Positions 9,260 to 16,652 of a DNA stretch of 64,000 nucleotides are shown here, one piece after another. The notes beneath the pieces were generated by a model. It did not search any database. It was not told where the DNA came from and worked only from the letters and a program-made list of their open reading frames with translations. Both the position numbers and the translations under genes were made by a program. The stretch is from Pseudomonas sp. KU26590 (GTDB lineage Bacteria; Pseudomonadota; Gammaproteobacteria; Pseudomonadales; Pseudomonadaceae): NCBI RefSeq assembly GCF_026153515.1, contig NZ_CP110644.1, positions 3,687,501 to 3,751,500 of the forward strand. The letters are read 5' to 3'. The stretch's first letter is position 1. Every line of letters begins with the position of its first letter.

Positions 9260-10207
9260 ATGAACCTGAGCAAGGTCGATCTCAACCTCTTTATTGTGTT
9301 TGACGCCATCTACACCGAAGCCAACCTGACCCGCGCCGGTCAGATCGTCGGCATCACCCAGCCCGCCGTGTCCAATGCCCTGGCACGCCTGCGCGAAACC
9401 TTCAACGACCCGCTGTTCGTGCGCACTGCCCAGGGCATGGTGCCCACGCCGATGGCGCAGAACATCATCGGCCCGGTGCGCAACGCCCTGTCGCTGCTGC
9501 GGGTGTCTGTGCAGGAGAGCAGGATTTTCAATCCGCTGCAGGCCAACAAGAATTACCGCATCAGCATGACCGACCTCACCGAAGCGGTGATTCTGCCGGC
9601 GCTGTTCCAGCGGCTGCGGCGTCTGGCGCCTGCCGTGACCATCGAGAGCTTTCTGTCCAAGCGCCGGGAAACCACCAAGGAACTCGCGGCGGGACGGCTG
9701 GATTTTGCTGTGGATGCACCGCTGAACACCGACCCGCAGGTGCGCCACGTCAAGCTGATGGAAGACCGCTACGTGTGCGCCATGCGCCGGGGCCACCCGC
9801 TGGCGAACAAGGCGGCCATCAGCCTGGATGACTATCTTGGCGTCGCGCACATTCACATTTCCAGCCGGCGCAGTGGTTTGGGTTACGTGGATCTGGCCTT
9901 GGGGAAAATGGGCATTCAGCGCAAGGTCGCGTTGCGTTCGCAGCACTACCTGATGGCCTCGCAAGTCCTGCAGCAAACCGACATGGTGATGACCGTTCCC
10001 GAGCGCTTCGCCCGGCGCAATGACCTGCATTTCGTTTATCTGCCGGTAAACGACGTGCCGACCGTGGAGACGCACCTGTACTGGCACGAAAGCACCGACC
10101 AGGACCCGGCAAACCGCTGGATGCGCGAGCAGATCATCGAGCTTTGTCAGTTGGTGACTGCGCAGGAACGCAAGCTGGGCAAGACCCTTGAAGCAGCGGT
10201 GAAATAA
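9260..10207 (+). CDS. LysR-family transcriptional regulator
   Basis: A 315-aa LysR regulator. The N-terminal winged HTH is clear (NLSKVDLNLFIVFDAIY, then GQIVGITQPAVSNALARLRE, about residues 2-50), followed by a substrate-binding domain with MTDLTEAVILPALFQRLRR. The start at ATG 9260 gives the family N-terminus; in-frame codons further up add a non-family tail. It is divergent from the acyl-CoA dehydrogenase gene and is its likely regulator. The inducer is unknown. Confidence 0.9.
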   Translation: MNLSKVDLNLFIVFDAIYTEANLTRAGQIVGITQPAVSNALARLRETFNDPLFVRTAQGMVPTPMAQNIIGPVRNALSLLRVSVQESRIFNPLQANKNYRISMTDLTEAVILPALFQRLRRLAPAVTIESFLSKRRETTKELAAGRLDFAVDAPLNTDPQVRHVKLMEDRYVCAMRRGHPLANKAAISLDDYLGVAHIHISSRRSGLGYVDLALGKMGIQRKVALRSQHYLMASQVLQQTDMVMTVPERFARRNDLHFVYLPVNDVPTVETHLYWHESTDQDPANRWMREQIIELCQLVTAQERKLGKTLEAAVK

Positions 10208-10217
10208 GCGTCCAGCA

Positions 10218-10870
10218 GCGCATGCGGTCTTTGTAGGATCGGCTTTAGCCGGGAAGAGGCCCGTGAACACCATCAATTTTGAGGTGCTGCCGCCGACGCC
10301 TTCCCGGCTGAAGCCGGTCCTACGATTTGATGTTCCAGCCAGTAACATCGGGTGCACGCGGTCTTTGTAGGATCGGCTTTAGCCGGGGAGAGGCCCGTAT
10401 GAACACCATCAATTTTGAGGTGCTGCCGCCGACGCCTTCCCGGCTGAAGCCGGTCCTACGATTTGATGTTCCAGCCAGTAACATCGGGTGCACGCGGTCT
10501 TTGTAGGACCGGATTTGGCCGGGAAGAGGCCCGTATGAACACCATCAATTTTGAGGTGCTGCCGCCGACGCCTTCCCGGCTGAAGCCGGTCCTACGATTT
10601 GATGTTCCAGCCAGTAACATCGGGTGCACGCGGTCTTTGTAGGACCGGATTTGGCCGGGGAGAGGCCCGTATGAACACCATCAATTTTGAGGTGCTGCCG
10701 CCGACGCCTTCCCGGCTGAAGCCGGTCCTACGATTTGATGTTCCAGCCAGTAACATCGGGTGCACGCGGTCTTTTAGTGGGACCGGCTTTAGCCGGGAAG
10801 AGGCCCGTATGAACACCATCAATTTTGAGGTGCTGCCGCCGACGCCTTCCCGGCTGAAGCCGGTCCTACT
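10218..10870. repeat. Tandem array of five REPIN units, type A, period about 136 bp
   Basis: Five near-identical units begin with the GTAGGA core (positions about 10233, 10367, 10503, 10639 and the variant at 10776). Each holds one REP (GGATCGGCTTTAGCCGGG), a shared spacer containing ATCAATTTTGAGGTGCTGCC, and an inverted REP (CCCGGCTGAAGCCGGTCCTA). Unit spacing is 134, 136 and 136 bp. Near-identity of spacer as well as REP ends shows duplication of the whole unit. The array fills the 778-bp gap between the LysR gene and liuR. Confidence 0.93.
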
Positions 10871-10926
10871 ATCAAAATGCGGTCCCACTACGGGAATGCG
10901 TTGCTGGAGTGTTTGACAGCGCCCCT

Positions 10927-10940
10927 TGACGTTAACGTAA
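10927..10940. promoter_or_regulatory. Probable LiuR operator upstream of liuR
   Basis: TGACGTTAACGTAA is a near-perfect 14-bp palindrome overlapping a TTGACG -35-like hexamer (10926-10931) ahead of liuR. The same palindrome (TTACGTTAACGTAA) stands before liuA at 12936. MerR-family regulators bind dyads within or near the promoter spacer, so this is the likely LiuR autoregulatory site. Confidence 0.7.
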
Positions 10941-10985
10941 AGCCCCACTTACGTTACGCCCAGGCCTTCCGTATCGAGCACTGCC

Positions 10986-11366
10986 ATGACCGCCACCACC
11001 TACAGCATTTCCGACCTTGCCCGCGAGTTGGACATCACCACCCGCACCATCCGCTTCTACGAAGAACAAGGCATGCTGACCCCCGAACGGCGCGGGCTGG
11101 AACGTGTGTATTCGGCCCGTGACAAGGTCACCCTCAAGCTCATCCTTCGCGGCAAGCGCATCGGCTTTTCCCTGGCCGAGTGCCGCGACCTCATCGGCCT
11201 GTACGACCCCGCCGGCGGCAACCACAAGCAACTGAGCACCATGCTGGAGAAGATCGCCGAGCGTCGCGCCCAGCTGGATCAGCAGCTTCTGGACATCCAG
11301 CAGATGCAGCTGGAGCTCGATTCAGCTGAAGAACGCTGCAAAGCCGCGCTGGAAATATCGATCTGA
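10986..11366 (+). CDS. liuR: LiuR, MerR-family regulator of leucine/isovalerate catabolism
   Basis: A 126-aa MerR-type regulator. The N-terminal winged HTH is YSISDLARELDITTRTIRFY with the family wing EEQGMLTPERRG. The C-terminal helix (about residues 75-118, STMLEKIAERRAQLDQQLLD onward) is the dimerisation coiled coil. No cysteine metal site of the classic MerR kind is present; the single Cys pair (in AECRD and EERCK) is not in that arrangement. It stands 54 bp ahead of liuE and close to liuABCD, the context of LiuR, and matching palindromes occur at both promoters. Confidence 0.9.
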   Translation: MTATTYSISDLARELDITTRTIRFYEEQGMLTPERRGLERVYSARDKVTLKLILRGKRIGFSLAECRDLIGLYDPAGGNHKQLSTMLEKIAERRAQLDQQLLDIQQMQLELDSAEERCKAALEISI

Positions 11367-11420
11367 TTCAAACCGATAGCGCGACAACTTAAAGCCAAAC
11401 CTCTCAGGAACGATGCCGAT

Positions 11421-12320
11421 ATGTCTCTCCCTCAACGTGTGCGTCTGGTTGAAGTCGGCCCTCGGGATGGCCTGCAGAATGAACCCCGCCCGGTCAGCGT
11501 CGGCGACAAACTGCAGCTGGTGCATGATCTGGCCGACGCGGGCGTCAGCTACATCGAAGCGGGCAGTTTCGTCTCGCCGAAATGGGTGCCGCAGATGGCC
11601 GGCTCCGCTGAACTGTTCGCCGGCATCCACCGCAAGGACGGCGTGACCTACGCCGCCCTGGCGCCCAACCTGCGCGGGTTCGAAGACGCGCTGGCGGCCG
11701 GAGTGAAGGAAATCGCCGTGTTCGCCGCCGCATCGGAGTCGTTCTCCCAACGCAACATCAACTGCTCGATCAGCGAAAGCCTGGACCGGTTTCTGCCGAT
11801 CATGGAAGCCGCGCGCCTGCACGGCGTCAGCGTTCGCGGCTACGTGTCCTGCGTGCTGGGTTGCCCCTATGAAGGTGAGATCGCGCCGAAGCAAGTGGCG
11901 GCGGTCGCCAACGAGCTGTATGCCATGGGCTGCTACGAGGTGTCCCTCGGCGATACCATCGGCACCGGCACGCCGGGCGCCACTCGCACGCTGTTCGACG
12001 TGGTGGCCGGGCAGATCCCGCGCGGCAAGCTGGCCGGGCATTTCCACGACACCTACGGCCAGGCGCTGGCCAACCTCTACGCCAGCCTGCTCGAAGGCAT
12101 TCAGGTATTCGACAGTTCCGTGGCCGGCCTCGGCGGCTGCCCTTACGCCAAAGGCGCGACCGGCAACGTGGCCAGCGAGGACGTGGTTTACCTGCTGAAC
12201 GGCCTCGGCATCGAGACCGGTATCGATCTGGACAAGCTGATCGCAGCCGGCCAACGCATCAGCGACACGCTGGGTCGGGCAAACGGCTCGCGCGTGGCAA
12301 AGGCACGTCTGTCGGCCTGA
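11421..12320 (+). CDS. liuE: Hydroxymethylglutaryl-CoA lyase
   Basis: Cleaves HMG-CoA to acetoacetate and acetyl-CoA, the last step of leucine degradation (also named mvaB). The protein has 299 aa. Motifs seen: VRLVEVGPRDGLQNE (metal and substrate site near the N-terminus), GVSYIEAGSFVSPKWVPQMA, the metal ligand region GHFHDTYGQALAN, and the signature GLGGCPYAKGATGNVASED with the catalytic Cys. AGGAA precedes the ATG. It is probably co-transcribed with liuR. It is separated from liuABCD by a CrcY-like RNA unit. Confidence 0.95.
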   Translation: MSLPQRVRLVEVGPRDGLQNEPRPVSVGDKLQLVHDLADAGVSYIEAGSFVSPKWVPQMAGSAELFAGIHRKDGVTYAALAPNLRGFEDALAAGVKEIAVFAAASESFSQRNINCSISESLDRFLPIMEAARLHGVSVRGYVSCVLGCPYEGEIAPKQVAAVANELYAMGCYEVSLGDTIGTGTPGATRTLFDVVAGQIPRGKLAGHFHDTYGQALANLYASLLEGIQVFDSSVAGLGGCPYAKGATGNVASEDVVYLLNGLGIETGIDLDKLIAAGQRISDTLGRANGSRVAKARLSA

Positions 12321-12341
12321 CGTGCGACAAGTTGTCACACA

Positions 12342-12384
12342 GTGTTACCCTGCCCGCCATCGCGTTCAGGGAAACGGGTAACAC
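12342..12384 (+). promoter_or_regulatory. Inverted repeat upstream of a sigma54 promoter, candidate CbrB enhancer site
   Basis: GTGTTACC (12342-12349) and its exact complement GGTAACAC (12377-12384) flank a 27-bp centre, about 85-125 bp upstream of the -24/-12 element. Enhancer-binding proteins such as CbrB bind inverted repeats at this kind of distance, and CbrB drives crc-RNA genes in Pseudomonas. The repeat is seen; its assignment to CbrB is inferred. Confidence 0.6.
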
Positions 12385-12465
12385 GGAAACACCTGGCCAC
12401 AGATTCAGCAGTGAATCCAGGGCGGTGAAATCCTCAAAGCCCCGGAATCCGGGAACTCCGAAAAG

Positions 12466-12483
12466 TTGGCATGGCTTCTGCTA
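12466..12483 (+). promoter_or_regulatory. Sigma54 (-24/-12) promoter
   Basis: TTGGCATGGCTTCTGCTA has the invariant GG (12468-12469) and GC (12480-12481) with exactly 10 bp between, matching the RpoN consensus TGGCAC-N5-TTGC. Transcription would start near 12493, at the beginning of an A-rich non-coding unit. Confidence 0.8.
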
Positions 12484-12492
12484 TGTCTTACG

Positions 12493-12850
12493 TACAACAA
12501 AAATAACAAATGCAATAACCCAATAAAAACAAGACGTATCGGCTCTGACATAACAAGAACAACACGGACAGAGACGCAGCTAACTGATTTTTTTGGAGTG
12601 GATCGCTTTATTTGAGGCTCTGGCCTCACGACCGGACTGAGAACAACAAGACTGCGCTTAGGCAGCTACCAGACAAGTCGGATCGAAAGATCGAAGCGGA
12701 TCAGCGCTCAAAAAAATACGTTTGCTCTTGGCCCCGTTTGGGGGTCGCTCAGAAAAGCAAAAAAGGCTGGTCGCCAAAAACAAAAACAGGCTACCTAATA
12801 ATAAAAAAGAGCATGCAGTCGAAATTGAAGGGGAGCCCAGGCTCCCCTTC
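12493..12850 (+). ncRNA. crcY: CrcY/CrcX-like Crc-Hfq titrating small RNA
   Basis: About 360 nt without a credible ORF. It is rich in the repeated A-x-x motifs that bind Hfq/Crc: AACAAAAATAACAA (12496-12509), AATAAAAACAAG (12522-12533), AACAAGAACAACA (12552-12564), AACAACAAG (12642-12650), CAAAAACAAAAACAG (12775-12789) and AATAATAAAAAAG (12797-12809). A sigma54 promoter with an upstream inverted repeat precedes it, and a terminator hairpin closes it at 12828-12849. Length, promoter type and motif number match the CrcZ/CrcY/CrcX family. From memory, crcY in P. putida lies beside mvaB, the homologue of the liuE gene next door here. Which of the paralogue names applies cannot be settled from one window. 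Confidence 0.8.
12828..12849 (+). terminator. Terminator hairpin of the CrcY-like RNA
   Basis: AAGGGGAGC (12828-12836) and GCTCCCCTT (12841-12849) form a perfect 9-bp stem with a CCAG loop. No strong T-tract follows (TTCGTG). Confidence 0.7.
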
Positions 12851-12935
12851 GTGCTATCCGGCATTCGTAAACCTCTCCCTTCAGTTATTCCCGCGGCAGC
12901 CATTCATCCCCGTTGACATCTCCATGACTGCAGGC

Positions 12936-12949
12936 TTACGTTAACGTAA
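12936..12949. promoter_or_regulatory. Probable LiuR operator of the liuABCD operon
   Basis: Perfect 14-bp palindrome TTACGTTAACGTAA, 58 bp upstream of the liuA start, with TTGACA at 12913-12918 as a possible -35. It matches the palindrome in front of liuR. Confidence 0.75.
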
Positions 12950-12984
12950 AGGTTACACCCATTCTTACCCCCTGACAGCCCTCC

Positions 12985-12994
12985 AATAACAACA
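12985..12994 (+). promoter_or_regulatory. A-rich candidate Hfq/Crc site at the liuA ribosome binding site
   Basis: AATAACAACA immediately precedes the CGGGAT ribosome binding region of liuA. It fits the A-x-x repeat bound by Hfq/Crc and would place liu expression under catabolite repression. Inferred from motif and position only. Confidence 0.45.
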
Positions 12995-13007
12995 CGGGAT
13001 GCAGTCC

Positions 13008-14171
13008 ATGAATTACCCCACGCTCAACTTCGGCCTTGGCGAAACCCTCGACATGCTGCGCGACCAGGTGCGCGCCTTCGTGGCCGCTGAACTCGCCCCG
13101 CGCGCTGCCCAGATCGACAAGGACAACCTCTTTCCTGCTGACATGTGGCGCAAGTTCGGCGACATGGGCCTTTTGGGCATAACCGTCGATGAGGAGTACG
13201 GCGGCGCGGGCCTCGGTTACCTCGCCCACGTGATCGCCATGGAAGAAATCAGCCGGGGCTCTGCCTCTGCGGCCCTGTCCTACGGCGCCCATTCCAATCT
13301 CTGCGTCAACCAGATCAACCGCAACGGCACGCCCGAACAGAAAGCCCGCTACCTGCCCAAACTGATCAGCGGCGAGCACGTTGGCGCCCTGGCCATGAGC
13401 GAACCCAACGCAGGCTCCGACGTGGTGTCGATGAAGCTGCGCGCTGACCGACGCGGTGACCGTTTCGTGCTCAACGGCAGCAAGACCTGGATCACCAACG
13501 GTCCTGACGCCAACACCTACGTGATCTACGCCAAGACCGACCTGGAAAAAGGCGCCCACGGCATCAGCGCGTTCATCGTCGAGCGCGATTGGCACGGCTT
13601 CTCCCGCGGCAACAAGTTCGACAAGCTCGGCATGCGCGGCTCCAACACCTGCGAGCTGTTCTTCGATGACGTGGAGGTGCCGGAAGAAAACCTGCTCGGC
13701 GCGCTCAACGGTGGCGTGAAGGTGCTGATGAGCGGCCTGGATTACGAGCGCGTCGTGCTCTCGGGCGGGCCGGTCGGGATCATGCAGGCGTGCATGGACG
13801 TGGTGTTGCCGTACATTCACGACCGCAAACAGTTCGGCCAGAGCATCGGCGAGTTTCAGCTGATTCAGGGCAAGGTCGCCGACATGTACACCCAGCTCAA
13901 CGCCAGCCGCGCCTACCTTTACGCGGTGGCCCAAGCCTGCGAACGCGGCGAGACCACGCGCAAGGACGCCGCCGGGGTAATCCTCTACACCGCCGAACGG
14001 GCGACCCAGTTCGGCCTGGACACCATCCAGATTCTCGGCGGCAACGGCTACATCAATGAATTCCCGGCCGGACGACTGCTGCGCGACGCCAAGCTCTACG
14101 AGATCGGCGCCGGCACCAGCGAGATCCGCCGCATGCTGATCGGGCGTGAGCTGTTCAACGAAACCCGCTGA
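13008..14171 (+). CDS. liuA: Isovaleryl-CoA dehydrogenase
   Basis: Oxidises isovaleryl-CoA to 3-methylcrotonyl-CoA with FAD, passing electrons to ETF. The protein has 387 aa. Visible motifs: [18 protein letters not shown] (FAD contact), [39 protein letters not shown] with the catalytic Glu characteristic of isovaleryl-CoA dehydrogenases, and [21 protein letters not shown] second in-frame ATG lies 9 bases upstream (12999). The 13008 start gives the family N-terminus [17 protein letters not shown] with GGGA in register, so it is preferred. First gene of liuABCD. Confidence 0.95.
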   Translation: MNYPTLNFGLGETLDMLRDQVRAFVAAELAPRAAQIDKDNLFPADMWRKFGDMGLLGITVDEEYGGAGLGYLAHVIAMEEISRGSASAALSYGAHSNLCVNQINRNGTPEQKARYLPKLISGEHVGALAMSEPNAGSDVVSMKLRADRRGDRFVLNGSKTWITNGPDANTYVIYAKTDLEKGAHGISAFIVERDWHGFSRGNKFDKLGMRGSNTCELFFDDVEVPEENLLGALNGGVKVLMSGLDYERVVLSGGPVGIMQACMDVVLPYIHDRKQFGQSIGEFQLIQGKVADMYTQLNASRAYLYAVAQACERGETTRKDAAGVILYTAERATQFGLDTIQILGGNGYINEFPAGRLLRDAKLYEIGAGTSEIRRMLIGRELFNETR

Positions 14172-14187
14172 CAGCGCCGGAGGCCCC

Positions 14188-15795
14188 ATGACCACTCTGC
14201 ACACCCAGATCAACCCGCGCTCGCCGGAATTCGCCGCCAACAGCGACGCCATGCGCAAGCAACTCGACGCGCTGCACAGCCTGCTCGACCACGTCCAGCG
14301 CGGCGGCGGTGCCAAGGCGCAGGAACGCCACACCTCCCGGGGCAAAGTGCTGCCCCGGGAGCGAATCAATCGCCTGCTCGACCTTGGCTCGCCGTTCCTC
14401 GAACTCAGCCAGCTCGCCGCCCATGACATGTACGGCGAAGACGTGCCGGCTGCGGGGCTGATCGCCGGGATCGGTCGGGTTGAAGGCGTCGAATGCATGA
14501 TCATCGCCAACGACGCGACGGTGAAGGGCGGCACGTATTACCCGTTGACCGTGAAAAAACACCTGCGCGCCCAGACCATCGCCCAGCAGAATCGCCTGCC
14601 GTGCATCTACCTGGTGGACTCCGGCGGCGCCAACCTGCCGCGCCAGGACGAGGTGTTTCCGGACCGCGAGCACTTCGGCAGGATCTTCTTCAATCAGGCC
14701 AATATGAGCGCCGAGGGCATCGCGCAGATCGCGTTGGTCATGGGCTCCTGCACCGCCGGCGGCGCCTATGTGCCGGCCATGGCGGACGAAACCATCATGG
14801 TCCGCGAGCAAGCGACGATCTTCCTTGCCGGGCCGCCGTTGGTGAAAGCCGCCACCGGCGAAGTGGTCAGCGCCGAAGACCTCGGCGGTGCCGACGTGCA
14901 CTGCAAAATTTCCGGGGTGGCCGATCATTATGCCGACAGCGATGACCACGCACTGGCGCTGGCACGCCGCTGTGTGGCCAACCTGAACTGGCGCAAGCTC
15001 GGCCAGTTGCAGACCCGCGCGCCCCTCGGCCCGCTTTACCCCGACGACGAGTTGTACGGCGTGATTCCCGCAGACGCCAAGCAGCCGTTCGACGTGCGCG
15101 AAGTCATCGCGCGACTGGTCGACAGTTCGGTGTTCGATGAATTCAAGGCGCTGTTCGGCACCACGCTGGTCTGCGGCTTTGCTCATCTGCACGGCTACCC
15201 GATCGCCATTCTCGGCAATAACGGCATCCTCTTCGCCGAAGCCGCGCAAAAAGGCGCGCACTTCATCGAACTGGCGTGCCAGCGCGGTATTCCGCTGTTG
15301 TTCCTGCAAAACATCACCGGTTTCATGGTCGGCCAGAAGTACGAGGCCGGCGGCATCGCCAAGCACGGCGCCAAGCTCGTTACTGCGGTCGCTTGCGCCA
15401 GAGTGCCGAAGTTCACGGTGATCATCGGCGGCAGCTTTGGCGCGGGCAACTACGGCATGTGCGGCCGCGCCTATGACCCGCGCTTTCTGTGGATGTGGCC
15501 CAACGCGCGGATCGGCGTCATGGGCGGCGAACAGGCCGCCGGTGTGCTGGTGCAGGTCAAGCGAGAACAGGCCGAACGCAGCGGCCAGACCTTCAGCGCC
15601 GAGGAAGAAAACGCCTTGCGCCAGCCGATCCTCGATCAGTACGAGCATCAGGGCCATCCCTGGTATTCCAGCGCGCGACTGTGGGACGACGGCGTCATCG
15701 ACCCCGCGCAGACCCGCGACATTCTAGCCCTGGCCATCAGCGCCTCGCTCAACGCCGCCATCGAACCGACCCGCTTCGGCGTGTTCCGGATGTGA
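14188..15795 (+). CDS. liuB: Methylcrotonyl-CoA carboxylase, carboxyltransferase (beta) subunit
   Basis: Transfers CO2 from biotin to 3-methylcrotonyl-CoA. The protein has 535 aa, the standard length. Two crotonase-fold carboxyltransferase halves are seen, with [20 protein letters not shown] and [16 protein letters not shown] in the first, and [20 protein letters not shown] and [20 protein letters not shown] in the second. These are the acyl-CoA carboxylase beta hallmarks, and the [13 protein letters not shown] segment is typical of MCC. The start at 14188 follows GGAGG and lies 16 bp after liuA. Confidence 0.95.
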   Translation: MTTLHTQINPRSPEFAANSDAMRKQLDALHSLLDHVQRGGGAKAQERHTSRGKVLPRERINRLLDLGSPFLELSQLAAHDMYGEDVPAAGLIAGIGRVEGVECMIIANDATVKGGTYYPLTVKKHLRAQTIAQQNRLPCIYLVDSGGANLPRQDEVFPDREHFGRIFFNQANMSAEGIAQIALVMGSCTAGGAYVPAMADETIMVREQATIFLAGPPLVKAATGEVVSAEDLGGADVHCKISGVADHYADSDDHALALARRCVANLNWRKLGQLQTRAPLGPLYPDDELYGVIPADAKQPFDVREVIARLVDSSVFDEFKALFGTTLVCGFAHLHGYPIAILGNNGILFAEAAQKGAHFIELACQRGIPLLFLQNITGFMVGQKYEAGGIAKHGAKLVTAVACARVPKFTVIIGGSFGAGNYGMCGRAYDPRFLWMWPNARIGVMGGEQAAGVLVQVKREQAERSGQTFSAEEENALRQPILDQYEHQGHPWYSSARLWDDGVIDPAQTRDILALAISASLNAAIEPTRFGVFRM

Positions 15796-15812
15796 CCCGA
15801 GAGAATCGCCCC

Positions 15813-16652
15813 ATGAATGATTTCGCCACCCTCGACATCGCCCTCGACCCACGAGGGTTCGCCACGCTCTGGCTCAACCGGCCGGAGAAAAACAACGCCT
15901 TCAACGCGCAGATGATTCGCGAGCTGATCATCGCCTTGGATCAGCTACAGAAGGACGACAGCTTGCGCTTCCTGCTGTTGCGCGGACGCGGCCGGCACTT
16001 CAGCGCCGGCGCCGATCTGGCCTGGATGCAGGAGTCGGCCAACCTCGACTACAACACCAACCTGGGCGACGCCCGCGAGCTGGGCGAGTTGATGTACAAC
16101 CTCGCCAAGTTCAAGGCGCCGACCCTGGCCGTGGTGCAAGGCGCGGCCTATGGCGGCGCCCTGGGCCTGATCAGTTGCTGCGACATGGCCATCGGCGCTG
16201 AAGACGCGCAGTTCTGCCTCTCGGAAGTGAAGATCGGCCTTGCTCCGGCGGTTATCAGCCCGTTCGTGGTGCAGGCCATCGGCGAGCGTCATGCGCGCCG
16301 CTATGCGTTGACCGCCGAACGCTTCGACGGCAGCCGGGCGCGGGAAATCGGCCTGTTGGCCGAGTGTTACCCCGCCGCCGAGCTGGAACAGCAACTGGAA
16401 CACTGGATCGCCAACCTGTTGCTCAACAGCCCCCAGGCCATGCGCGTCAGCAAAGACCTGCTGCGCGAAGTCGCCGACGGCGAGCTGACCCCTGCCCTGC
16501 GCCGCTATTGCGAGAACGCCATCGCGCGCATTCGCGTCAGCGCCGAAGGTCAGGAAGGTCTGCGCGCGTTTCTGCAAAAGCGCGAACCGGCCTGGCGCGG
16601 CGATCCGGACACGCCACAAGCCACGCGCACCCCACAAGGAGAGTCGCACTGA
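15813..16652 (+). CDS. liuC: Methylglutaconyl-CoA hydratase
   Basis: Crotonase-family enzyme hydrating 3-methylglutaconyl-CoA to HMG-CoA. The protein has 279 aa. The oxyanion-hole motifs are FSAGADLAWMQ and GAAYGGALGLISCCDMAIG, followed by FCLSEVKIGLAPAVISPFVV. The gene lies 17 bp after liuB, and its stop TGA (16650-16652) shares a base with the liuD ATG, so translation of the two is coupled. Confidence 0.93.
   Translation: MNDFATLDIALDPRGFATLWLNRPEKNNAFNAQMIRELIIALDQLQKDDSLRFLLLRGRGRHFSAGADLAWMQESANLDYNTNLGDARELGELMYNLAKFKAPTLAVVQGAAYGGALGLISCCDMAIGAEDAQFCLSEVKIGLAPAVISPFVVQAIGERHARRYALTAERFDGSRAREIGLLAECYPAAELEQQLEHWIANLLLNSPQAMRVSKDLLREVADGELTPALRRYCENAIARIRVSAEGQEGLRAFLQKREPAWRGDPDTPQATRTPQGESH

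Noticed and set aside
10218..10870. CRISPR array
   Set aside because: Spacers are near-identical and the repeats are inverted REP pairs with a 136-bp period; no cas genes are near.
10592..10948. Frames with repeated peptide (for example GFSREGVGGSTSKLMVF) in the first REP array
   Set aside because: They are translations of the REPIN units and have no independent support.
12612..12944. 110-codon plus-strand frame in the liuE-liuA gap
   Set aside because: Lys/Arg-rich nonsense over the A-rich motifs; the region fits a non-coding RNA with its own terminator.
12936..14534. 532-codon open frame on the minus strand over liuA
   Set aside because: Shadow of the GC-rich liuA/liuB coding strand; no family-like sequence, while liuA on the plus strand is unmistakable.
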